Of a DNA stretch of 5,179 nucleotides, positions 1-5,179 are shown piece by piece; position 1 is the first letter of the stretch, and each line of letters starts with the position of its first letter. The stretch comes from Boseongicola sp. (GTDB lineage: Bacteria > Pseudomonadota > Alphaproteobacteria > Rhodobacterales > Rhodobacteraceae), in assembly GCA_013042895.1 (NCBI GenBank), contig JABDPD010000357.1, forward strand, positions 1 through 5,179, in the 5' to 3' direction. The notes under the pieces are model-generated. The model was not told the DNA's origin and searched no databases. It saw only the letters and a list, made by a program, of their open reading frames with translations. Position numbers and translations under genes: made by a program.

Positions 1-2
1 CG

Positions 3-383
3 TTTGGACTGTTTCCTTCGGCCAATGAGATTCGTGGGACGGGGGACGCAAATTTCACTGGTTGGGGCCGTTCGCCCGGCGATGTGGAAACGGGCGAGTT
101 TCGGTTTGAAACCGTGAAACCGGGGGCCGTGGTGATGCCGGACGGTCGCGTTCAGGCGCCGCATATCTCGGTTTGGATCGTGGCGCGAGGGATCAACATT
201 GGATTGCAGACGCGGGCATACTTTGAGGATGAGGCGGAAGCGAACGAAGCGGACCCGTTGCTCGGTCAGATCGCGGATCGTCAGCGAGTGCCGACGTTGA
301 TGGCGCGGGCCGAGGGCGGTAGTGTTTATCGGTTCGACGTCCATCTTCAAGGGCCGAAAGAGACAATTTTCTTTGATATTTGA
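3..383 (+). CDS. pcaG: Protocatechuate 3,4-dioxygenase alpha subunit, C-terminal part (5' end outside window)
   Basis: PcaG pairs with the iron-bearing PcaH beta subunit to form the intradiol dioxygenase that opens protocatechuate to 3-carboxy-cis,cis-muconate, the first step of the protocatechuate branch of the beta-ketoadipate pathway in the cytoplasm. The frame is open from base 3, giving 126 residues of a roughly 200-residue family, so about 75 N-terminal residues are missing. Visible family signatures are TVKPG, APHISVWIVARGINIGLQTR, the YFEDE..AN..DPLL stretch and the end YRFDVHLQGPKETIFFDI. The Arg of 'ARG' (codon 186-188) aligns with alpha-subunit Arg133 of the Pseudomonas putida enzyme, which lines the active site; the iron ligands belong to PcaH, so their absence here is expected. 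The GTG at 84 lies inside the domain and is not a real start. The next gene begins 7 bases after the TGA, indicating an operon; pcaH should lie just upstream. Confidence 0.95.
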   Translation, partial: FGLFPSANEIRGTGDANFTGWGRSPGDVETGEFRFETVKPGAVVMPDGRVQAPHISVWIVARGINIGLQTRAYFEDEAEANEADPLLGQIADRQRVPTLMARAEGGSVYRFDVHLQGPKETIFFDI

Positions 384-386
384 GGG
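382..386 (+). promoter_or_regulatory. Ribosome binding site that fixes the BKACE start
   Basis: GAGGG overlaps the pcaG stop codon and sits 4 bases before the ATG at 391. The frame is also open upstream to an ATG at 322, but that would add 23 residues lying inside pcaG and not resembling the family; the family's usual N-terminus begins a few residues before the ITG motif. The site suggests translation coupled to the end of pcaG. Confidence 0.65.
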
Positions 387-390
387 TGTT

Positions 391-1227
391 ATGGGGAAAT
401 CTTGTATCATATGCGTTGCCATCACAGGTTCTGTACCGACCAAAGCTGCTAACCCTGCAGTGCCCATATCGATTTCGGAACAGATTGAGAGCACGCATGA
501 GGCATTTGAGGCCGGGGCGAGCATTTGCCATGCGCATGTAAGAAATGACGACGAGACGCCGAGCTCGGATCCGGAGAAGTTTGCAGCCTTGAAAGAGGGC
601 TTGGAAAAACATTGTCCGGGCATGATTATCCAGCTTTCGACCGGCGGGCGTTCGGGCGCCGGAAAGGAGCGCGGGGGGATGCTGCCCCTGCGCCCTGACA
701 TGGCCTCGCTATCTGTGGGCTCCAACAACTTCCCCACACGGGTCTATGAGAACCCGCCTGATCTAGTAGATTGGCTGGCGGCCGAGATGATCAAGTTTGA
801 CGTGAGGCCTGAGATTGAGGCTTTTGATCTGAGCCATATTTTCCGTGCTCGCGAGATGCATGCCGCGGGTCAGATCAAGGACACGCCCTATGTTCAGTTC
901 GTGATGGGTGTGAAAAACGCGATGCCAGTGGATCGTGCGGTTTTTGATTTTTATGTTGAGACGGTCAAGCGGCTCTTTGGCGACGACGCAGAGTGGTGTG
1001 CGGCCGGGGTCGGGCCTAATCAAATTGTTCTTAATGAGTGGGCGATAGCGAGTGGCGGGCATGTGCGCACTGGGCTTGAGGACAACGTTCGACTGAGCCG
1101 TGAAGAGTTAGCGGCTTCGAACGCTCAACTTGTGAGGCGCGCGGTCGAGATTGCGGAACGATATGAACGTCCGGTTGCGACGTGGTCTGAGGCGCGCGAC
1201 ATTCTGCGATTGCGGGCGCCTACATAA
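391..1227 (+). CDS. Beta-keto acid cleavage enzyme (BKACE/DUF849, Kce-like), zinc-dependent
   Basis: Members of this family condense a beta-keto acid with acetyl-CoA and split it into acetoacetate and a CoA ester; the founding member, Kce, acts on 3-keto-5-aminohexanoate in lysine fermentation. The protein has 278 residues, normal for the family, and should be a cytoplasmic TIM-barrel. The Kce catalytic set can be matched by eye: zinc ligands His47 and His49 (in CHAHVR) and Glu230, plus Ser83 (QLSTGGRSG), Arg226 and Asp231 (GGHVRTGLEDN). Kce Glu14, which holds the amino group of the lysine-derived substrate, aligns with Val15 in ITGSVPTK, so that substrate is unlikely. The gene starts 7 bases after pcaG and is probably co-transcribed with it, so beta-ketoadipate or another aromatic-pathway keto acid is the most plausible substrate. 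This assignment is inferred; the family assignment is firm. The product name '3-keto-5-aminohexanoate cleavage protein' would be misleading here. Confidence 0.92.
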   Translation: MGKSCIICVAITGSVPTKAANPAVPISISEQIESTHEAFEAGASICHAHVRNDDETPSSDPEKFAALKEGLEKHCPGMIIQLSTGGRSGAGKERGGMLPLRPDMASLSVGSNNFPTRVYENPPDLVDWLAAEMIKFDVRPEIEAFDLSHIFRAREMHAAGQIKDTPYVQFVMGVKNAMPVDRAVFDFYVETVKRLFGDDAEWCAAGVGPNQIVLNEWAIASGGHVRTGLEDNVRLSREELAASNAQLVRRAVEIAERYERPVATWSEARDILRLRAPT

Positions 1228-1305
1228 ATGCACGGCAGGTGTGATTGGACGCGTGAGCCCTAATCGGTCATCGTTGTTTTGAGCGGCCCGGTCCGGGTTG
1301 GAAGC

Positions 1306-1311
1306 AAAGGA
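1306..1311 (+). promoter_or_regulatory. Ribosome binding site for the Rieske-GltS fusion gene
   Basis: AAAGGA lies 7 bases before the ATG at 1319. It supports that start over the in-frame TTG at 1298, which would add only seven residues, would place this site inside the coding region, and has no comparable site at a good distance. Confidence 0.65.
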
Positions 1312-1318
1312 TGACACC

Positions 1319-2929
1319 ATGAAAAGCACCGCGATTTACAAACTTGACGATCTGGCCGACCGCACTCCGGAATACGCCATTGTCGGTGAAGTTGATCTCG
1401 TTGTGGTGCGATTTGATGATGAGATATCCGTGTTTTACGGGCGATGTTTGCACCGCGGCGCGCTAATGGCGGATGGGCATGTGCGCGGGAATGATCTGAT
1501 TTGTGGCGTGCATAACTGGGATTACCGGCTGGACAGTGGCGTGTCGGCCTACGCCAACGATGAGAAGTTGCCGAAGTTCAATTCCTGGGTGGAGGACGGC
1601 TCGGTCTGCGTAGATGCCGATGAGATCAACGCTTGGGGGCACGCAAACCCGCAGCCGTACAATCGTGATGCCTATCTGGGGCTATACGCGGATCCAAGTC
1701 ATGGCACGGACGCAGAGCCTTACAACGGGTTGATCCAGCGATATGCAAAGCAGGGTTTGACGAAAACCGGGCATCATGGGGTTGTGGAATCGATGGGGGT
1801 TCCGCGTAGTGAGTTGCCAGATTGGGATGACATTCAGCTGTTGACGGCGCAGCTGCATAAGCCTCCGTTGTTAGATGAGGACCCGGTGGGAACCGAGGTG
1901 GTGATCGGGCCGAATGCACAAAAGCCGCTGAAACTGGAAATTCCATTGTTCGTGTCGGACATGAGCTTTGGCGCTCTGTCAGAAAGCGCAAAGGTGGCCT
2001 TGGCACGCGGGGCCGAATTGGCGGGTACTGGGATTTGTTCGGGCGAGGGCGGCATGTTGCCGGAAGAGCAGGCGGAGAACTCTCGGTATTTCTACGAACT
2101 GGCGTCTGGCCGGTTTGGCTTTTCCTGGGACAAACTGGAGCGAGTGCAAGCATTTCACTTCAAAGGAGGGCAAGGTGCGAAAACCGGGACGGGTGGCCAT
2201 TTGCCAGGCGAGAAAGTGCAAGGCAAGATCGCAGAGGTGCGTGAATTGGAGCCTGGAACATCAGCTATTTCGCCGCCGCGGTTTCCAGATTGGACCGAGG
2301 TGTCTCAGATCAAAGAGTTTGCCGACGAGGTGCGGGATCGGACAGGTGGCATTCCAATTGGATACAAGCTTTCAGCGCAGCATATCGAAAAGGACATCGA
2401 TGCCGCTTTGGAGGTTGGCGTAGATTATGTGATTTTGGATGGTCGGGGCGGTGGCACCGGGGCGGCACCGGTGATCTTCCGCGACAATATCTCGGTTCCA
2501 ACGATCCCGGCATTGGCACGTGCACGTCGGCATCTGGACGTTTTGGGACGGCAAGATGTGACGCTTGTGATCACCGGCGGTTTGAGAAAACCAGCTGATT
2601 TCATCAAAGCAATGGCCATGGGAGCGGACGCGATTGCGGTATCAAACTCAGCCATGCAAGCAATTGGGTGTCTGGCGATGCGTGCATGTCACACGAACAA
2701 TTGCCCCGTCGGAATCGCGACGCAGAAACCGCATTTGGTGAACCGTTTGGTGGTGGAGAAATCAGCTCGGCAATTGGCGAACTTCTTTGAAGCGAGTGTG
2801 GAGTTGATGCAAGTGATGGCGCGGGCTTGCGGGCATGATCATTTGTCGAAGTTCAACGCGGATGATCTCACGACGTGGAAGAAAGATATGGCCGAAGTCT
2901 CGGGTGTGCGCTTTGGCGGTGTTGGATAA
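1319..2929 (+). CDS. Rieske [2Fe-2S] domain fused to glutamate synthase FMN domain (GltB central-domain protein)
   Basis: The 536-residue protein has two modules. Residues about 5-105 form a Rieske domain with cluster ligands Cys43-Leu-His45 and Cys62-Gly-Val-His65. Residues about 180-520 form the glutamate synthase FMN domain (Pfam Glu_synthase): MSFGALS at 215-221, GEGG at 242-245, KGGQGAKTG...LPG at 282-297, SPPRFPDW, and the FMN-phosphate region DGRGGGTG at 374-381. Cys451, Cys457 and Cys462 (CLAMRACHTNNC, followed by PVGIATQ) match the C-x5-C-x4-C ligands of the glutamate synthase [3Fe-4S] cluster. In full-size GltB this domain converts 2-oxoglutarate plus channelled ammonia to glutamate. 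The class II glutaminase domain with its N-terminal Cys and the C-terminal beta-helix domain are both absent, so ammonia or an amine must come from free solution or a separate subunit. The Rieske domain may pass electrons to the 3Fe-4S/FMN centre, as ferredoxin modules do in archaeal short GltB proteins. N-methylglutamate synthase uses a related subunit (MgsC/GlxD), but its companion genes are not seen here. True substrate unknown. No signal peptide; cytoplasmic. Confidence 0.88.
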   Translation: MKSTAIYKLDDLADRTPEYAIVGEVDLVVVRFDDEISVFYGRCLHRGALMADGHVRGNDLICGVHNWDYRLDSGVSAYANDEKLPKFNSWVEDGSVCVDADEINAWGHANPQPYNRDAYLGLYADPSHGTDAEPYNGLIQRYAKQGLTKTGHHGVVESMGVPRSELPDWDDIQLLTAQLHKPPLLDEDPVGTEVVIGPNAQKPLKLEIPLFVSDMSFGALSESAKVALARGAELAGTGICSGEGGMLPEEQAENSRYFYELASGRFGFSWDKLERVQAFHFKGGQGAKTGTGGHLPGEKVQGKIAEVRELEPGTSAISPPRFPDWTEVSQIKEFADEVRDRTGGIPIGYKLSAQHIEKDIDAALEVGVDYVILDGRGGGTGAAPVIFRDNISVPTIPALARARRHLDVLGRQDVTLVITGGLRKPADFIKAMAMGADAIAVSNSAMQAIGCLAMRACHTNNCPVGIATQKPHLVNRLVVEKSARQLANFFEASVELMQVMARACGHDHLSKFNADDLTTWKKDMAEVSGVRFGGVG

Positions 2930-3095
2930 AGTCCCATTTTCAATGCATTAGCGCAATGTTCAATCCTAAGTGCAAAGGGTATGCGCACGTATCTCTCAAA
3001 GTGCATGACGCCTCGTCAAATCGCCTCTGAAATGCTGGACTCTTGGGCTGGGCAGGAGCAGTCTCGGTTCCATCAAAAACAACAGGGAGCCTTCA
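2930..3095 (+). promoter_or_regulatory. Intergenic region before the opp operon, presumed to carry its promoter
   Basis: This 166-base stretch separates a redox-enzyme gene from a transporter operon and is the only non-coding space where an oppA promoter could lie within the window. I see no convincing -35/-10 pair and no clear intrinsic terminator for the gene before it. The heptamer AAGTGCA occurs twice in the same orientation (2968-2974 and 2999-3005, 31 bases apart), and TGCGCA at 2982-2987 is palindromic; these could be protein-binding sites or chance. AGGGAG at 3084-3089, 6 bases before the ATG, is a good ribosome binding site for oppA. Confidence 0.35.
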
Positions 3096-4724
3096 ATGAA
3101 ACATATTAGAAAAACAGCCCTCGCGACATTGATCGCGACCACAATGCTTGCCTCGCCCATTCTGGCGGCTGGTACTCATCCGACTACCGGCGAAGCGCTC
3201 GCCGAAGATCAGACATTTACCTACCGTGTTCTGGACGAGCACAGCTCGGTTGACCCGCAGGTCGTGGAAGACGTGACAGGCGCTGAAATTGTGCGCGATC
3301 TGTTCGAAGGACTTATGAACCAGGACGAAGATGGCAACCTCGTGCCGGGTGTTGCGACCGGGTTTACGACGAATGACGACAAAACGGTGTACACGTTCAC
3401 ACTGCGCGACGGTGCGAAGTGGTCGAACGGCGATCCGGTGGTTGCGGGCGATTTCGTTTACGCCTGGCAGCGTGCCGTAGATCCTGAATTGTCCTCGCCT
3501 TACGCATGGTACATGGAGATCACTGCGATTGAGAACGCGGCTGAGATAATCGGTGGCAATGCCCCGATCACAGATCTTGGTGTAAGGGCGATAGATGACA
3601 GTACGCTTGAAGTGACGTTGTCAGCACCGCTGCCATATTTTGCGACCATGACGACGCACGCGACAATGTTCCCGGCACCGCGCTCGGTGATCGAGGCGCA
3701 TGGCTCAGAGTGGACGAAGCCTGAGAATATCGTTTCAAACGGTGCTTACGTTCTCACAGAGCATCTGCCGAACGAGCGTTCGGTGCGGACGCGGAACCCG
3801 ATGTACTGGGACAACGAGAATACGATTCTGGAACAGGTCGTGGCTCTGGTCATCAACGACGAGAACGTGGCTTTGACGCGCTATATGGCCGGTGAGTTGG
3901 ACCGCACCGAAGTGCCAGCGGGTCAGTTCCCACGGCTTAAGGCGGAAAACCCGGAAGAGGCGATCAGCTTCCCGCGTCTTTGTAACTACTACTACACGTT
4001 TAACCTGTCTGAGGACGGCCCAGAAGAGTTCAAAGATGTTCGGGTGAGAAAAGCGCTGGCGATGGCTGTGGATCGCAAGATCATCGTTGAAAACGTTTTG
4101 GCCGGTGGTCAGCCAGAAGCTTATAGCTTTACACCTGCAGCAGTTGCGGACTTTGAGCCGCCTGCGTCGGAAATGGCGTCGATGACCCAAGCGGAGCGGG
4201 ATGCGAAGGCGAAAGAGCTTCTGGCAGAAGCGGGCTTTGGACCGGACAATCCGTTGAAGTTCAACATGATCTACAACACATCGGAATCGCACAAGAAAAT
4301 CGCGGTTGCGATGAGTCAGATGTGGAAACAAAAGTTAGGTGTTGAAGCCGAGCTTGGCAACATGGAGTGGAAGGTCTTCCTTGAAACTCGCGGCAACCAG
4401 GACTTTGAACTGGCGCGTGGTGCATGGTGTGGCGACTATAATGAAGCCTCGACGTTCCTTGATCTGTTAACTTCGCCGTCGGGTTACAACGACGGGAAGT
4501 TCTCAAGTGCAGAGATCGACAGCCTGATGACCCAAGCCCGCACAGCGAGCGAAACGTCTGATCTTTACACTCGGGTTGAGGCGATTATCGCTCAAGAACA
4601 GCCGGTTATCCCGATCTACCACTATGCTGGCGTCTATATGATGGACAGCGATGTGGGCAACTGGCCTGTGAACAATGTTGAGCAGAACTGGTACTCGAAG
4701 AACCTTTACAAACTCGCTGAATAA
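3096..4724 (+). CDS. oppA: Periplasmic oligopeptide-binding protein of an ABC importer (SBP family 5)
   Basis: OppA captures short peptides in the periplasm and delivers them to the OppBCDF importer. The 542-residue protein is almost the length of Escherichia coli OppA (543) and aligns along its whole length, for example RDLFEGL, DFVYAWQRAVDP, SPYAWY, ITDLGVRAIDDSTLEVTLS and SNGAYVL. A Sec signal peptide is clear: basic MKHIRK, a hydrophobic core, and likely cleavage after Ala24 or Ala25; there is no lipobox Cys, so it is soluble rather than a lipoprotein. Peptide-contact residues of OppA are kept: Asp447 (E. coli mature Asp419, binds the peptide amino terminus, in WCGDYNE), Arg441 (Arg413), Arg432 (Arg404) and His399 (His371, in SHKK). 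The only two cysteines, Cys296 and Cys445, match the OppA disulfide pair. The ATG at 3096 has AGGGAG 6 bases upstream. oppB follows, confirming the system. Specificity for tri- to pentapeptides is inferred from these residues. Confidence 0.94.
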   Translation: MKHIRKTALATLIATTMLASPILAAGTHPTTGEALAEDQTFTYRVLDEHSSVDPQVVEDVTGAEIVRDLFEGLMNQDEDGNLVPGVATGFTTNDDKTVYTFTLRDGAKWSNGDPVVAGDFVYAWQRAVDPELSSPYAWYMEITAIENAAEIIGGNAPITDLGVRAIDDSTLEVTLSAPLPYFATMTTHATMFPAPRSVIEAHGSEWTKPENIVSNGAYVLTEHLPNERSVRTRNPMYWDNENTILEQVVALVINDENVALTRYMAGELDRTEVPAGQFPRLKAENPEEAISFPRLCNYYYTFNLSEDGPEEFKDVRVRKALAMAVDRKIIVENVLAGGQPEAYSFTPAAVADFEPPASEMASMTQAERDAKAKELLAEAGFGPDNPLKFNMIYNTSESHKKIAVAMSQMWKQKLGVEAELGNMEWKVFLETRGNQDFELARGAWCGDYNEASTFLDLLTSPSGYNDGKFSSAEIDSLMTQARTASETSDLYTRVEAIIAQEQPVIPIYHYAGVYMMDSDVGNWPVNNVEQNWYSKNLYKLAE

Positions 4725-4745
4725 ACCAGGCGTTTGAACGAAATT

Positions 4746-4772
4746 CCCCGTCGCAGACTTTTTGCGGCGGGG
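4746..4772 (+). promoter_or_regulatory. Intercistronic stem-loop between oppA and oppB
   Basis: CCCCGTCGCA (4746-4755) pairs with TGCGGCGGGG (4763-4772): a 10-base-pair, GC-rich stem with one T-G wobble, and a 7-base loop GACTTTT. No run of T follows at once (AGTACTCATTTT comes next), so it is not a strong intrinsic terminator. Similar hairpins after binding-protein genes of ABC operons protect the upstream mRNA from 3' decay or end part of the transcripts, raising binding protein above permease. That role here is inferred; the stem itself is seen directly. Confidence 0.6.
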
Positions 4773-4795
4773 AGTACTCATTTTCGGGAATTCTT

Positions 4796-5179
4796 ATGCT
4801 TGCTTATTCGATCCGTCGCCTTTTGGCGGCTATTCCGACGCTGCTGTTGCTCATCGCTGCGTCCTTCGTCCTGATACAGGTGGCCCCCGGTGGCCCCTTC
4901 ACATCCGAGCGGCCACTACCGCCGCAGGTGCTTGCCAATATTGAGGCGCGCTATGGGCTGGATCAGCCGATGTGGAAGCAGTTTTGGGATTACCTTTACA
5001 ACATCGTTTTCCATTTCGATTTCGGACCGTCCTTCAAGTTCAAAGACCGCGACGTGAATGACATCATCGCGCAGGGATTTCCGATCTCGCTAACTTATGG
5101 GTTTTTGTCGTTCCTCGCCGCCACTTCCGTCGGGGTGACGTTGGGCGTGGCAGCGGCGATCCGACACAACACGTGGATT
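4796..5179 (+). CDS. oppB: Oligopeptide ABC transporter permease, N-terminal part (3' end outside window)
   Basis: OppB is one of the two inner-membrane permease subunits (with OppC) of the oligopeptide importer. The window holds the first 128 codons of a roughly 306-residue family, with no stop before the edge. The start MLAYSIRRLLAAIPTLLLL, then APGGPFTSER.LPP and ANIEARYGL, followed by FDFGPSFKFKDRDVNDI, matches E. coli OppB almost segment by segment. One membrane helix is visible at about residues 9-30 and a second at about 97-122, with a periplasmic stretch between them as in the family. The cytoplasmic EAA loop that contacts the ATPases and the rest of the permease domain lie beyond the window. 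The ATG at 4796 has a modest GGGA site (4786-4789) 6 bases upstream. The gene follows oppA by 71 bases; oppC, oppD and oppF are expected downstream. Confidence 0.93.
   Translation, partial: MLAYSIRRLLAAIPTLLLLIAASFVLIQVAPGGPFTSERPLPPQVLANIEARYGLDQPMWKQFWDYLYNIVFHFDFGPSFKFKDRDVNDIIAQGFPISLTYGFLSFLAATSVGVTLGVAAAIRHNTWI

Noticed and set aside
193..612. 139-codon open frame on the minus strand
   Set aside because: It lies antisense across pcaG and the BKACE gene, both firmly identified; its translation is Arg/Pro-rich with no recognisable domain, typical of a shadow frame.
1228..1263. An 11-codon open frame beginning right after the BKACE stop (TAAATG)
   Set aside because: Very short, no ribosome binding site of its own, no recognisable leader-peptide composition.
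1245..1274. Possible promoter TTGGAC followed by CATCGT ahead of the Rieske-GltS gene
   Set aside because: Both hexamers match the consensus at only about half their positions; not better than chance.
1626..2153. 175-codon open frame on the minus strand
   Set aside because: It is antisense to the well-conserved glutamate synthase domain and is low-complexity (Pro, Ser, Arg), as expected for a shadow.
2981..3109. Possible 42-codon small gene starting at the ATG at 2981 and running into the oppA start
   Set aside because: The purine-rich AAAGGG is only one base from the ATG, too close to work. The frame is merely the stop-free continuation after the preceding gene's TAA, and a stop-free run of about 60 codons is not rare at this base composition. 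It also overlaps the oppA ribosome binding site.
3735..4331. 198-codon open frame on the minus strand
   Set aside because: It is antisense to the middle of oppA, where the sense protein matches OppA continuously; no family resemblance seen.
4762..4944. 60-codon open frame spanning the oppA-oppB gap and the start of oppB
   Set aside because: It starts inside the stem-loop and runs out of frame through oppB, whose own frame matches the OppB family from its first residues.

Overview
The window looks like chromosomal DNA from an alphaproteobacterium, most probably a marine Rhodobacteraceae (Roseobacter-type) strain. This rests on moderate-to-high GC, the pairing of a protocatechuate dioxygenase gene with a BKACE-family gene, and protein wording close to what I recall from that group; no rRNA or other strict taxonomic marker is present. 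All five supported genes lie on the + strand. Both window ends cut genes: the first lacks its 5' part and the last its 3' part.

Layout. Positions 3-383 are the C-terminal two thirds of pcaG, the alpha subunit of protocatechuate 3,4-dioxygenase. Seven bases later, 391-1227 encodes a zinc-dependent beta-keto acid cleavage enzyme (BKACE, DUF849, usually annotated '3-keto-5-aminohexanoate cleavage protein'). After a 91-base gap, 1319-2929 encodes an unusual two-module redox enzyme: an N-terminal Rieske [2Fe-2S] domain fused to the FMN/[3Fe-4S] synthase domain of glutamate synthase, without the glutaminase domain. A 166-base gap then leads to an oligopeptide ABC importer operon: oppA (3096-4724), a stem-loop in the 71-base gap, and the first 128 codons of oppB (4796 to the window end).

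How the parts fit. pcaG and the BKACE gene are very probably co-transcribed as the end of a pca (protocatechuate, beta-ketoadipate pathway) operon. Protocatechuate ring cleavage leads to beta-ketoadipate, a beta-keto acid, so the BKACE enzyme may cleave it with acetyl-CoA to acetoacetate and succinyl-CoA, bypassing or supplementing PcaIJ/PcaF. This is inference from position and family chemistry. The Rieske-GltS fusion could be read from the same transcript or from its own promoter; I could not identify one. The opp genes form a separate peptide-uptake unit, and the stem-loop after oppA would fit the usual excess of binding protein over permease.

The least described parts are the operon-embedded BKACE enzyme and the Rieske-glutamate synthase fusion. 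I found no CRISPR array, RNA gene, insertion sequence or phage remnant.
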